Assembly: GCA_004173455.1 (NCBI GenBank)
Contig: SECL01000003.1
Location: 1 to 64,000 of the forward strand
Direction of reading: 5' to 3'
Source of the DNA: Moraxellaceae bacterium
GTDB taxonomy: Bacteria; Pseudomonadota; Gammaproteobacteria; Pseudomonadales; Moraxellaceae
Length of the DNA stretch: 64,000 nt
The first letter of the stretch is position 1. Each line of letters starts with the position of its first letter. Of this stretch, positions 28,354-37,546 are shown in pieces. The notes beneath the pieces are model-generated. The model was not told the DNA's origin and did not search any database. It worked only from the letters and a program-made list of their open reading frames with translations. The position numbers and the translations under genes were made by a program.

Positions 28354-29010
28354 TCAATAAAACAGCTTTACCCCAAAACCCAGCTGGACACCTTGCATTT
28401 TACCAACTGGAAATTTGGAGTCTGCGGCAAATCCGCCTTTGCCATTACACACCGTGTAACCGGTATCTGAAGATACCGTGCCATCAGCACAACGAATGCG
28501 CTCATCCGCCACATCCAGATATAACTTATAGCCGGCATTGGCAAAAAAGCTTAAGTTAGTATTGGGAACCAGATAGCTGGCTTCCACAGAAACCGGGAAA
28601 ACCACAAATGAAGCATCCGTGTCGTTATTGATGGTGCTTGCACGCACATCAATATCAGCAATGCCAATACCAATACCGGCAACACCACGTACGACGATAT
28701 TATTCTTGTCATACATTAATAGGCCACCTGTACCAGTGACCTCAAAATAGTTGACGTCAGTTTTGCCATTGGGCGTATCGCCACTACCGGTCGAAAACTG
28801 GGCATGTACAGCGGGCGCCAACAAACTATCAAACTCACCCAACTGTAAAGTGCCAGCCACCCCAGCCAAATCAAAATTTAATCCATCGTAATCTTTCACT
28901 TCAGGATTGGAATACAGTAATTCACCACCCAAACCCAGTGCAAAGCTTTGCGTACTCATCAGCGACGCCACTGCAACGACTATCCATTTAAGTGTTGTAA
29001 TTTTACGCAT
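28354..29010 (-). CDS. Small outer-membrane beta-barrel protein
   Basis: A 218-residue exported protein. The signal peptide MRKITTLKWIVVAVAS ends in SFA. The mature part has alternating beta strands with aromatic girdle residues and terminates in GFGVKLFY, a typical C-terminal Phe/Tyr barrel signal. It resembles YfaZ-type outer-membrane proteins. I chose the ATG at 29010 since GGAG is 9 nt upstream; the upstream ATG at 29019 is too close to that site. No operon partners. Confidence 0.7.
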   Translation of the reverse strand: MRKITTLKWIVVAVASLMSTQSFALGLGGELLYSNPEVKDYDGLNFDLAGVAGTLQLGEFDSLLAPAVHAQFSTGSGDTPNGKTDVNYFEVTGTGGLLMYDKNNIVVRGVAGIGIGIADIDVRASTINNDTDASFVVFPVSVEASYLVPNTNLSFFANAGYKLYLDVADERIRCADGTVSSDTGYTVCNGKGGFAADSKFPVGKMQGVQLGFGVKLFY

Positions 29011-29135
29011 CGTATCCATCTCCACGGTAAATCCATATTCTTGTTTGTGCTGGGACTGTAGCACTTTTTATACGTATAAAAAAAGCATTCTGACAAAAAA
29101 AGCCTTGGTATATCCCCTACCCAAACTGCGGTCAT

Positions 29136-29174
29136 AAAAAAAGCGATACCACCTAGGTAGTATCGCTTTTTTTA
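29136..29174 (-). terminator. Rho-independent terminator of infC
   Basis: AAAAAAAGCGATAC and GTATCGCTTTTTTT form a long stem around ACCTAGGT-like bases. It lies 26 nt after the infC stop and cuts infC off from downstream genes. Confidence 0.9.
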
Positions 29175-29199
29175 TTTGAGAAAAAATAGCTAAAGCAGC

Positions 29200-29751
29200 T
29201 TATTTTTTCTTTTTAGGGCCAATGAGCATACCCATTTGACGACCTTCCATCTTGGGATGCTGTTCAACCACGCCAAATTCGGCCACATCGCCTTCAATTT
29301 TTTGCAATTGCTTCAGACCCAGTTCCTGATGCGCCATTTCACGACCACGGAAACGCAGGGTAACTTTAACCTTATCCCCATCTTCCAGAAAACGAATGAT
29401 CGCACGTAGCTTAATCTGGTAATCGCCCACATCCGTACCCGGACGTAGTTTGATTTCTTTAACCTGAACCTGATGCTGTTTTTTCTTGGCATCTTTCTGC
29501 TTTTGTTTCAGGTCAAACAAATGCTTATTGTAATCCATAATCTTACACACTGGCGGCTCGGCGTTGGCCACGATCTCGACCAAGTCAAGTTCAACGGCTT
29601 CAGCAGCACGCAGTGCTTCAGTTAATGGCACAATCCCTTTTTGCTCGCCTGCTTCATCAACCAGTCGTACTTCTTTGGCACGGATTTCATCATTGATGGC
29701 AGGACGGTTGCTCTTGGCAACCTGTTGTGGGTTACGGTCAGGCTGTTTAAT
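29200..29751 (-). CDS. infC: Translation initiation factor IF-3 (ATT start)
   Basis: The track shows only 143 residues from an internal GTG, but the reading frame is open upstream to an ATT at 29751, giving 183 residues starting (M)KQPDRNPQQ and including the conserved [23 protein letters not shown] lies 8 nt before the ATT, within the final codons of thrS. Rare ATT/ATC/ATA starts are the known basis of IF3 autoregulation. Other motifs are [12 protein letters not shown] and KEIKLRP. A terminator follows, so rpmI and rplT are not adjacent. Confidence 0.94.
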   Translation of the reverse strand: MKQPDRNPQQVAKSNRPAINDEIRAKEVRLVDEAGEQKGIVPLTEALRAAEAVELDLVEIVANAEPPVCKIMDYNKHLFDLKQKQKDAKKKQHQVQVKEIKLRPGTDVGDYQIKLRAIIRFLEDGDKVKVTLRFRGREMAHQELGLKQLQKIEGDVAEFGVVEQHPKMEGRQMGMLIGPKKKK

Positions 29752-29756
29752 CGCTA

Positions 29757-31679
29757 TTACTCCAAAATATACCGGCCACGTTCGGCAACGGCGGATTGAA
29801 CCAGTTCAATGAAAGCTTCAATGGACATGGTTCCCAAATTTTTCCCAGTACGTGTACGCACGTTGACTGTGCCTTCCTCGACTTCACGGTCACCCATGAC
29901 CAGCAAGTAAGGAATACGTTCAAGGGTACGTTCACGAATCTTAAATCCGATTTTCTCGTTTCTCAAGTCATTGATGACGCGTAAACCACGTTGATTTAAC
30001 AGTTGAGTAACATTTTTGCACGCATCGCTTTGTGCATCGGTAATATTCATCACGCATGCCTGAACAGGCGCCAGCCACGGCGGCATATAACCGGCGTAGT
30101 GTTCAATAAGTATACCAATAAAACGCTCGAAACTGCCAAGTATTGCACGGTGTAACATAATCGGATGATCGCGATGATTGTCTTCAGTGACAAAATTGGC
30201 ATCCAGACGCTCCGGCATGTTGGGATCACACTGGATTGTACCGCATTGCCACACCCGTCCCAGACAGTCTTTTAAGCTAAATTCAATTTTTGGCCCATAA
30301 AATGCGCCTTCACCGGGCTGTAAATCCCACGGCAGACCGGCGGCATCCAGTGCATCAGCCAGTGCTTTTTCGGCAGTGTCCCACATCTCTTCACTGCCGA
30401 CCCGTTTTTCAGGGCGGGTAGACAGTTTCATTTGGACTTCTTCAAAACCAAAATCTTTGTAGACATCCAGCGTCAGTTTGATAAATGCAGCCACTTCATC
30501 TGCAATTTGTGCCGCAGTACAGAAAATATGCGCATCATCCTGCGTAAAACCGCGCACCCGCATAATACCATGCAGTGAACCTGACGGCTCATTACGGTGA
30601 CAGGAACCAAACTCAGCCAAGCGCAATGGCAGGTCACGATAGGATTTTAAGCCCTGATTAAACACCTGCACATGGCAGGGACAGTTCATTGGCTTCACCG
30701 CATAAGTACGGCTTTCGGAATTGGTAATGAACATGTTGTCGGCATAGTTGGCCGCATGTCCAGACTTTTCCCACAACACCAAGTCCACAACCTGTGGTGT
30801 ACGGATTTCCTGATAGCCATTGTCATGCTGAATCTTACGCATGTACTGCTCTAGCACTTGATAAATGGTCCAGCCATTGGGATGCCAAAACACCATGCCG
30901 GGCGCTTCTTCCTGCAAGTGGAATAAATCCAGTGCCTTGCCAATTTTGCGATGATCACGCTTTTCGGCTTCTTCAATGCGCTGCACATAGGCCGCTAGCT
31001 GTTTTTTGTCAGCCCAAGCTGTGCCGTAAATCCGCTGCAATTGCTCGTTTTTGGCATCGCCGCGCCAGTATGCGCCAGAAAGTTTGGTCAGTTTAAAGGA
31101 TTTTAAAAACCGGGTATTGGGCACGTGCGGACCACGGCACATATCCACGTATTCCTGATGATGATATAGCCCCATAGCTTGTTCATCCGGCATATCATCA
31201 ACCAGACGAAGCTTATAGCTTTCACCGCGTTCAGTAAAAGTTTTAATCACTTCTTCACGCGGCGTCATTTTCTTAATAACGTCATATTCCTCATTAATGA
31301 GGTCTTTCATGCGGTTTTCAATGGCCGCCATGTCATCTAAAGTAAAAGGACGTGGACTAAAAATGTCGTAATAAAAGCCTTCTTCAATCACAGGCCCAAT
31401 CACCATTTGCACGTCAGGAAACAATTGCTTGACCGCATGGCCAATCAGGTGCGCGCAGGAATGGCGAATAATTTCCACGCCTTCGTCGTCTTTGGGCGTG
31501 ATAATTTGTAAGCTGGCATCATCATTGATCAGATCGGACGCGTCACGCAATTGGCCGTTAACTTTTCCGGCAATGGTGTTTTTGGCAAGGCCGGGGCCAA
31601 TGCTCAAGGCGACATCCATGACTGATACAGGATGGTCAAATTGTTTCTGGTCGCCATTGGGCAGGGTAATTACAGGCAT
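29757..31679 (-). CDS. thrS: Threonine-tRNA ligase
   Basis: Class II aminoacyl-tRNA synthetase of 640 residues. It has an N-terminal TGS domain ([11 protein letters not shown]), an editing domain with the [11 protein letters not shown] zinc/water site, and catalytic motifs including NCPCHVQVF and the class II motif [15 protein letters not shown]. The C-terminal anticodon-binding domain ends in RGRYILE. AAGGA precedes the ATG. It is followed 5 nt later by the infC ATT start, so the two are one transcript. Confidence 0.97.
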   Translation of the reverse strand: MPVITLPNGDQKQFDHPVSVMDVALSIGPGLAKNTIAGKVNGQLRDASDLINDDASLQIITPKDDEGVEIIRHSCAHLIGHAVKQLFPDVQMVIGPVIEEGFYYDIFSPRPFTLDDMAAIENRMKDLINEEYDVIKKMTPREEVIKTFTERGESYKLRLVDDMPDEQAMGLYHHQEYVDMCRGPHVPNTRFLKSFKLTKLSGAYWRGDAKNEQLQRIYGTAWADKKQLAAYVQRIEEAEKRDHRKIGKALDLFHLQEEAPGMVFWHPNGWTIYQVLEQYMRKIQHDNGYQEIRTPQVVDLVLWEKSGHAANYADNMFITNSESRTYAVKPMNCPCHVQVFNQGLKSYRDLPLRLAEFGSCHRNEPSGSLHGIMRVRGFTQDDAHIFCTAAQIADEVAAFIKLTLDVYKDFGFEEVQMKLSTRPEKRVGSEEMWDTAEKALADALDAAGLPWDLQPGEGAFYGPKIEFSLKDCLGRVWQCGTIQCDPNMPERLDANFVTEDNHRDHPIMLHRAILGSFERFIGILIEHYAGYMPPWLAPVQACVMNITDAQSDACKNVTQLLNQRGLRVINDLRNEKIGFKIRERTLERIPYLLVMGDREVEEGTVNVRTRTGKNLGTMSIEAFIELVQSAVAERGRYILE

Positions 31680-31698
31680 AATGTATCCTTAAGGAGTG

Positions 31699-31719
31699 AT
31701 GCCCGCTACTATCGGGCAT
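31699..31719 (-). promoter_or_regulatory. Leader hairpin just ahead of thrS
   Basis: On the minus strand ATGCCCG pairs with CGGGCAT around a 7-nt loop, ATAGTAG, immediately upstream of the thrS Shine-Dalgarno. In E. coli, ThrRS represses its own translation by binding tRNA-like hairpins in the leader. This loop carries no obvious threonine anticodon, so a regulatory role here is only a suggestion. Confidence 0.35.
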
Positions 31720-31948
31720 ATCACCGCGAGATGATAAAGGTAATGGCAAACAAAACAGCGTCCATGGAGCCTAAATTGTCGATTCAATAATGACCGGACA
31801 AGCTGAATAGGCGTCTAAAGCTGGCTTTGCCATAAAAAACGCCCACTTTAACAACTATTGACTGCAATGGCTAGCTAACCGAGGTTCTACAAGGAAAAAC
31901 AATGGCTTTGTGCCTTGTATGCGGCTAAAAAAGATCATGAACACATCC

Positions 31949-32527
31949 CTACTGACTACCTTTAGGCGCACTACAAACAGCTTTGCCCAGCATGCGTTGA
32001 TAAAATACCAGATCCAGCCAGCGCTCAAACTTGTAAGCAGCCTGATAAATAGTGCCAGTGTGCTGAAAATCAAATTGCTGGTGCAGTGCAATACTGGCTA
32101 GATTACTGCTATCAATCCCAGCGACCATGCTATGAAATTGCTGATGGCAGGCTTCATCAATGATGGCCTGTAGCAGGATTTTGCCGAGTCCCTTGCCCTG
32201 CTGGTCTGGCCGCACATAAATAGAATGCTCTATGGTGTGCGCAAAGGCTGCCTGTGGTCGAAACGAGCCATAGGAAGCAAAGCCTAGCAACTGATTGTGA
32301 TCATCTACCAGTCCCAGCACCGGAAAACCCGCCTTGGCTTTAAAGTCAAACCACAGCCTGATGTCATGCAGCGTGCGTGGCTCGTACTCATATAAAGATA
32401 GCGTGTGTAAAATAGCATGGTTAAAAATAGCTAGAATTTGTGTGCCATGCCGCTCAAACTGGCAGTAGATTAACTGTATAGGCAGATTCGCAGACCTGTT
32501 TTTAGAACTATTTGTAGAATCGAGCAT
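31949..32527 (-). CDS. GNAT-family N-acetyltransferase
   Basis: A 192-residue acetyl-CoA dependent acyltransferase similar to the phosphinothricin/methionine-sulfone acetyltransferase group. The acetyl-CoA pyrophosphate loop is QQGKGLGKILL in the HSIYVRPDQQ context, followed by the MVAGIDSSNLASIALHQQF block typical of that group. The substrate is not deducible. I chose the ATG at 32527; the track's TTG start lies 23 codons earlier inside the preceding gene. It begins 16 nt after the alkyltransferase-like gene stop, so the two may be cotranscribed. Confidence 0.8.
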   Translation of the reverse strand: MLDSTNSSKNRSANLPIQLIYCQFERHGTQILAIFNHAILHTLSLYEYEPRTLHDIRLWFDFKAKAGFPVLGLVDDHNQLLGFASYGSFRPQAAFAHTIEHSIYVRPDQQGKGLGKILLQAIIDEACHQQFHSMVAGIDSSNLASIALHQQFDFQHTGTIYQAAYKFERWLDLVFYQRMLGKAVCSAPKGSQ

Positions 32528-32543
32528 TGCAGGTGTGGGCTGA

Positions 32544-32855
32544 CTACGGTTGCCATTGATAGTGCTTGAGATTAACCCGTTCACCCATAAACACAACCCC
32601 TTCCTGCTCCAGTTTTATTTTCTGTATATTGTTTGCCTGTTCATCCAGTGTTTGCAGGCTAAGTTGACCTTGTGCATTAATCACCCGGTGCCACGGCAAA
32701 TCACTGGCTGCATCTAGTCGGTTTAAGGCATAACCCACCAAGCGGGCATGGCGCGGAAAGCCAGCCAGTGCAGCAATTTGTCCATAAGTCGCTACCTTTC
32801 CATAGGGAATTAAGGCAACCACTTGAAAAATATCCTGATGAATACTGAGTTGCAT
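32544..32855 (-). CDS. Alkyltransferase-like protein (ATL), DNA-lesion binding
   Basis: A 103-residue homologue of the C-terminal domain of O6-alkylguanine-DNA alkyltransferase. The usual PCHRV active-site Cys is replaced by Trp, PWHRVI (W55), the defining feature of ATL proteins. These bind O6-alkylguanine without repairing it and hand the lesion to nucleotide excision repair. The helix-turn-helix region PYGKVATYGQIA is intact. I chose the ATG at 32855; the track starts at a TTG nine codons earlier. Probably cotranscribed with the GNAT gene. Confidence 0.85.
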   Translation of the reverse strand: MQLSIHQDIFQVVALIPYGKVATYGQIAALAGFPRHARLVGYALNRLDAASDLPWHRVINAQGQLSLQTLDEQANNIQKIKLEQEGVVFMGERVNLKHYQWQP

Positions 32856-32857
32856 CG

Positions 32858-33098
32858 TTATTTTACTGCTGGCTTTTGCCAATATTTCTGAACTGCCATC
32901 ATTACCACACCAGTAATCCCCAATGCGAAACAGAGTAGATGCAACTGCTCAATGGTCATCATATCCAGCCACGGATTACCACGCAGCAATGGCTCAATAT
33001 CCATGAGTACCTGTGAACCCGCAAAAATCATCAGGCTAAATTGTCTTTGCCCGATAGCTTTAGCCGCCCGCCCCTAAATGAATGGGAGTAAAAGGCAT
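32858..33098 (-). pseudogene. Remnant of a polytopic membrane protein gene
   Basis: A decayed gene absent from the ORF track. From the ATG at 33098 it reads MPFTPIHLGAG and then stops, but a one-base shift continues the same protein with AAKAIGQRQFSLMIFAGSQV and MDIEPLLR, then jumps to a short hydrophobic tail LHLLCFALGITGVVMMAV before a TAA. The two ends look like the start and finish of a longer membrane protein of which the middle is deleted. Family identity is not established; similar starts occur in Acinetobacter membrane proteins, from memory. Confidence 0.6.
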
Positions 33099-33143
33099 TT
33101 TAGGTCATTACTCTATTTTTAGTACTATAATTAATTGATTTGA

Positions 33144-33461
33144 TTAATACGGTGCGTCAAGCTGAATCAGGGTTGCCATGACTTTTTTGTTATGCGCATA
33201 TTTTTTACGAAATGCTTTTTCTTCCTGATCTATGCTGCCGCAGCGTAATTTTGCCATTTCGCGGTTAAGTTCAGCATCGCGTTCGGAACGATCCCCATTG
33301 AACTCACCAGCAAAATGATCACACAGCTCATAGCGTTTAAGAAATTGCTGATCTTCTTTCGGCAGCGCATTTTTGCTGGCTGCAAGTGCCGGCGTGGTGA
33401 ATGCTGGAATAACCATCATGCTTAATACCAAGCTGACAGACCATAAAATTTTTGCAGGCAT
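33144..33461 (-). CDS. Small exported protein of unknown function
   Basis: A 105-residue protein with a clear signal peptide (cleavage near ALA-A). The mature 78 residues are charged and helical, with two cysteines (YELCDHF and KLRCGS) that could pair in the periplasm. I do not recognise the family. It stands between prpF and the decayed membrane-protein gene. No operon partner is evident. Confidence 0.65.
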   Translation of the reverse strand: MPAKILWSVSLVLSMMVIPAFTTPALAASKNALPKEDQQFLKRYELCDHFAGEFNGDRSERDAELNREMAKLRCGSIDQEEKAFRKKYAHNKKVMATLIQLDAPY

Positions 33462-33566
33462 AGTTTTAATTCACATTGTTGTAATAACTGATTTATTCAC
33501 CAGTACACTGCTGCCAATGCGCTGGTGCTCATAATAGACTTCTTTTATAAGTACGCTCAATTTGCC

Positions 33567-33604
33567 TTCGACAGGCTTAGGCATTTTTGGTTGAGCATGT
33601 CGAA
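33567..33604. repeat. REP-like inverted repeat
   Basis: TTCGACAGGCTTA is followed by TGAGCATGTCGAA, an imperfect inverted repeat of the TTCGACAGGCTCA...TGAGCCTGTCGAA type found in intergenic regions of many bacteria. It lies between prpF and the small exported protein gene. Confidence 0.55.
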
Positions 33605-33649
33605 ACCATACTTTTGAAAGAAATGTAATATATTCTTTAATGCAATGCG

Positions 33650-34843
33650 TTAAAAGGAATCACCCGGCACACGCACCCAGCCTTCCATTAAAATACGGGC
33701 GCTACGGCTCATAATGGCCTTGGTGACGGTCCATTCGCCGTTGACCAGTTTGGCCTCGGCGCCCACACGCAAGGTGCCGGACGGATGGCCAAAGCGGACT
33801 GCTTGTCGTTCACCGCCACCTGCCGCCAGATTGACCAGCGTTCCGGGAATTGCTGCGGCTGTACCAATCGCCACCGCCGCTGTGCCCATCATGGCATGGT
33901 GCAGTTTGCCCATCGACAACGCACGCACCAGCAGGTCAATGTCATCGGCTTTGATGGTCTTGCCACTAGACGCCACATAATCCTTTGGCTTGGCCACAAA
34001 GGCAACTTTTGGGGTATGTTGACGCGTGGCTGCCTCGGCTGGGTCTTTAATTAAGCCCATACGTAGCGCGCCAGCAATCCGAATGGCTTCAAATTTTGCC
34101 AGTGCCGCAGGGTTTGAATTAATCGCTTCACGCAGCTCTGTACCGCTATAGCCAATATCTTCAGCATTGACAAACACAGTTGGAATACCGGCACTAATCA
34201 TGGTGGCTTTTAGCGTGCCCAAGCCCTCAACCTCTAGCTCATCCACCAGATTACCGGTCGGAAACATGGAACTGTCGCCATCATCCGATGGATTCATAAA
34301 TTCCAGTACAATTTCTGCCGCTGGAAACGTTACGCCATCCAGCTCAAAATCACCAGTTTCCTGTACTTGGCCATTGGTCACAGGAACCCGCGCAATAATG
34401 GTTTTGCCAATGTTGGCCTGCCAGACTCGCACTTCGCACACGCCATCTTGTGGAATCCGGCTAGGATCAACCAAGCCTGCATGCAGGGCAAATGCACCCG
34501 CGCCCGTGGATAAATTACCGCAATTGCCGCTCCAGTCCACAAAAGCCTTATCAATGGATACCTGACCATATAAATAATCGACATCATGATCGGGCTGGCT
34601 ACTTTTAGAGATAATGACACACTTGCTGGTACTGGAGGTTGCCCCGCCCATGCCATCAATATGCGCGCCATACGCATCAGGACTGCCAATCACACGCATA
34701 AATAGTTTGTCCCGCGCAATTCCGGGTACTTGCGCTGCTTCTGGTAGGTCAGTCAGGCGAAAAAACACGCCTTTACTGGTACCACCACGCATATAGGTAG
34801 CTGGGATTTTAACTTGTGGCGCATTGCTTGAGGCGGCAGTCAT
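33650..34843 (-). CDS. prpF: PrpF, AcnD-accessory aconitate isomerase-type protein
   Basis: A 397-residue protein of the PrpF family of the diaminopimelate-epimerase fold. Its start, KIPATYMRGGTSKGVFF, is the family hallmark, followed by GNCGNLSTGAGAFA and the C-terminal MEGWVRVP. PrpF works with the Fe/S enzyme AcnD in the 2-methylcitrate pathway of propionate degradation, acting as a cis-trans isomerase of 2-methylaconitate. GGAA precedes its ATG. The partner acnD is about 8 kb away on the same strand rather than adjacent. Confidence 0.93.
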   Translation of the reverse strand: MTAASSNAPQVKIPATYMRGGTSKGVFFRLTDLPEAAQVPGIARDKLFMRVIGSPDAYGAHIDGMGGATSSTSKCVIISKSSQPDHDVDYLYGQVSIDKAFVDWSGNCGNLSTGAGAFALHAGLVDPSRIPQDGVCEVRVWQANIGKTIIARVPVTNGQVQETGDFELDGVTFPAAEIVLEFMNPSDDGDSSMFPTGNLVDELEVEGLGTLKATMISAGIPTVFVNAEDIGYSGTELREAINSNPAALAKFEAIRIAGALRMGLIKDPAEAATRQHTPKVAFVAKPKDYVASSGKTIKADDIDLLVRALSMGKLHHAMMGTAAVAIGTAAAIPGTLVNLAAGGGERQAVRFGHPSGTLRVGAEAKLVNGEWTVTKAIMSRSARILMEGWVRVPGDSF

Positions 34844-34960
34844 TTTGGTTCCAGTGCATTGTTAAAATTTGGCACTATTATAACGGCATTAAATCAGGGG
34901 TTATAGGCATTTTCTCCCATGTGGCGCGGTTGAAGTGCCAGTAATTTTACCCAGTCAGCT

Positions 34961-36121
34961 TTATTTTTTAACCGTGGCCACCTGTGTCGGCAGTTCCCAT
35001 GCGCCGCCCAGTTCGATCAAACGACACATGCCCGTAGTCGCTTCATTGGTGTGGATAAACTGCTGGCCATTCCATGTCCACGCTTCATGTGACCAACAAT
35101 CACCCAAACCGCGGCCTTTTTGATCACTAATGATCACGCCATCGGCATAATCAGATGCACTGGCAGTCACCAGTTTTGGCTGATAGGGCTTTTGGGCATT
35201 GATCACCCAATAGCCATAGCCTTCATTGTAGGCACCACGCCAGCATAAGCCACTGGCCAGTAACTGATGGGTGTTGAGCGGCTCAACTGTCAACTCAAAT
35301 GTGGCATATTCATCGCCTTCGGTCAGCACGGGGCACTCATCGGCACTATAACTTTCTTTGGATGCTTGAAGTCTTTGTTGCAGGGCTTGCTGTTGCTTGA
35401 CCAGTTGTTGTTGAAGCTGCTGTATATCGACTGCTTTTATGGCGTGCTGTAGGACTGGATTCGCTTGCAGTTTGCGATCAGGTTTTACCCATTTCACCAC
35501 TGGTCTTGCTAAAGCGGGCAACACGTTGCGCTCACTTTTCTTGCCTTGTCGTAATAATGCTCCTGTGGTGCCTATCCGCCCCTGCACGTCATCCATTTTG
35601 AGCAATACAGCGGCTGCACCCTGCCTCGATAAATTCCATGTGTCCTGTCCCGATTGAAACTCAATCACTGTGTGACCTGCTAGCGCGGCAATCAAGGCTT
35701 GAATTTGTGATGCAGACAACGTCCCTGATAATCCGCTATCTAATGTTACCTTGCCATAGGAAGTGTTATTGATTGACAGTTGCACAGATTGGGGCATTGG
35801 CTGGCCTTCTACATACTCAGTATTGCCCAGCATGACTTCGCCGCTCACCGGCTGGCCAGCCCCAGCTTGACGGGTGAATAACACCGACACTGGAAAACCA
35901 TCACTATTTCCTTCATCAGGCTGATAGCCTGCCGCGCGACAGGTGCGGGTGTTATCGCAAACCACTTCCCAGTCCTGATGATAAAAATGCAGGCCTTTGC
36001 CAGTGTCTTTATCTGTTGCGGCATAGCCTATACACGGCAGCATGATGAAAGCCCACACTGTACTTTTGAGTGCTTTTTGTTGAAGTGCTCTTAATTGACA
36101 TATTCTTTTTTTAAATGGCAT
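34961..36121 (-). CDS. Exported DUF1176 protein
   Basis: A 386-residue secreted protein. Its signal-like N-terminus ends near GYA. It carries a DUF1176 domain: WEVVCDNTRTCRAAGYQ, the low-complexity Gln-rich coiled coil around IQQLQQQLVKQQQALQQR, and the C-terminal cysteine-containing LGDCWSHEAWTWNGQQF. Function is unknown. It is the first gene upstream of prpF on the same strand, with 117 nt between them; no shared function is implied. Confidence 0.75.
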   Translation of the reverse strand: MPFKKRICQLRALQQKALKSTVWAFIMLPCIGYAATDKDTGKGLHFYHQDWEVVCDNTRTCRAAGYQPDEGNSDGFPVSVLFTRQAGAGQPVSGEVMLGNTEYVEGQPMPQSVQLSINNTSYGKVTLDSGLSGTLSASQIQALIAALAGHTVIEFQSGQDTWNLSRQGAAAVLLKMDDVQGRIGTTGALLRQGKKSERNVLPALARPVVKWVKPDRKLQANPVLQHAIKAVDIQQLQQQLVKQQQALQQRLQASKESYSADECPVLTEGDEYATFELTVEPLNTHQLLASGLCWRGAYNEGYGYWVINAQKPYQPKLVTASASDYADGVIISDQKGRGLGDCWSHEAWTWNGQQFIHTNEATTGMCRLIELGGAWELPTQVATVKK

Positions 36122-36286
36122 GGGGTACTCACTGATTGTTTGTGGGTTTTATGCCATTAGCATACAAGCAATACGCCAATACGTTGGTCTTTTTGTGTGC
36201 AGCAGTTTTATGTATAGCAGCTTCGTGATCAGCGATTTTGCATTGATTGCCTTACTAAACCTGTTCCCTGTATTTCTGTTTAGACT

Positions 36287-37264
36287 TTATTGACCACCTA
36301 CCACCTCATCATCAGGCACAACTTGTAACCGCTCCCAAGTTTGGATGAGCTGTTTTTTTGGCACGCCCCAGCGATAACCACCCAATGCGCCACTTTCCCG
36401 AATGACCCGATGACAGGGAATCAGCCACGCCACCGGATTGGCACCAATCGCATTGGCCACCGCCCGGGATGCTGTGGGACAACCCAGCGTATTGGCCAGC
36501 TCGGAATAGCTAACCAGACTGCCTGACGGGATTTTTAGCAAGGCACGCCACACAGCCACCTGAAAATTAGTACCGCTCACCTGCACAGAAAACAGCTTGC
36601 CGCGGTTTGATTCGGATATTTCATGGGTTGGTCGGTCAGCGGCGGGTAGATCATAATGTGGCGGATTAGCCTGCGCTGCCTCAAACATCCGAGCAACCAC
36701 GGGTGCTGTTAACGCTTGATCCTGCTGCAAAATGCTCAGTGGCCATGCTTGTTGTAAGGCCGCCAGCTCCTGTTCCAGTGAACTAAAATCCACAAAGCTG
36801 GCTCGACAAATACCCCGCGTAGTCATGGCCACAAATAACGGCCCAAACGGCGTAGCATGCACGCCATAATCGATCTGAATATCCTTGCCCTGTTGCTTAA
36901 ACTCACCCGGTGTCACCGCTTCAAGCTGCACAAAATGATCATGCAAACGCGAACTGCCACTCAAGCCAATCTCCAGCGATACCGCCTGCAAAGACCGTGA
37001 TTGCTGCAACAATTGCTTGCCGTGCTCCAAGGTCAACACTTGCAAAAATCGCTTGGGCGTGGTGCCCGCCCACTGACAAAACAAGCGCTGAAAATGAAAT
37101 GGACTCAAATGCACCTGCGCTGCCATCTGTGCCAGACTGGGCTGCTCCCCCACATGTGCCACCAAATAGGCAATCGCTTTTTCAATCCGTTGATAATCAA
37201 TGCTTGTATTAACAATACTTGTGTCACCAACCTGTTCATGGTCAATACTGACATCGTCTGACAT
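36287..37264 (-). CDS. Ada-like AraC-type regulator fused to O6-methylguanine-DNA methyltransferase
   Basis: A 325-residue fusion. Residues 24-125 form an AraC helix-turn-helix domain (LAQMAAQVHLSPFHFQRLFCQW). The C-terminal half is the alkyltransferase with the catalytic Cys in PCHRVI (C284). The N-terminal zinc-binding methyl-phosphotriester domain of classical Ada is absent, so it can repair O6-methylguanine and bind DNA but lacks the usual adaptive switch. Regulation of its own expression is possible but not shown. Confidence 0.88.
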   Translation of the reverse strand: MSDDVSIDHEQVGDTSIVNTSIDYQRIEKAIAYLVAHVGEQPSLAQMAAQVHLSPFHFQRLFCQWAGTTPKRFLQVLTLEHGKQLLQQSRSLQAVSLEIGLSGSSRLHDHFVQLEAVTPGEFKQQGKDIQIDYGVHATPFGPLFVAMTTRGICRASFVDFSSLEQELAALQQAWPLSILQQDQALTAPVVARMFEAAQANPPHYDLPAADRPTHEISESNRGKLFSVQVSGTNFQVAVWRALLKIPSGSLVSYSELANTLGCPTASRAVANAIGANPVAWLIPCHRVIRESGALGGYRWGVPKKQLIQTWERLQVVPDDEVVGGQ

Positions 37265-37546
37265 GGAAAAATCGCCTTAATCAATATGGATTGCATGACC
37301 AGATCATAGCCCCAATTACTGCTATGGCCGACCCGAATCTTGCGGACTTTTAGCACCTTGCTCAACCTGCTGCTGGCGGTCAATATAACGCTTGTATATC
37401 AATGTGCTACGCAAACCGTATTGGTGACTATAGAATGTTACCGCAGATAGGAGTTTATGCAGTGAATTGCAGCAATTGGATATGGTGCAGAATTTTGCAC
37501 GTACACTGGGGTTTTCTTATTAGCCATTTGCCAAAGGAAACCCACA

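Noticed and set aside
37322-37460. Minus-strand open stretch ending in RYIDRQQQVEQ that looks like a protein tail before the Ada-like gene.
   Set aside because: No start codon or upstream homologous part is visible and no Shine-Dalgarno; could be chance in a 280-bp gap.
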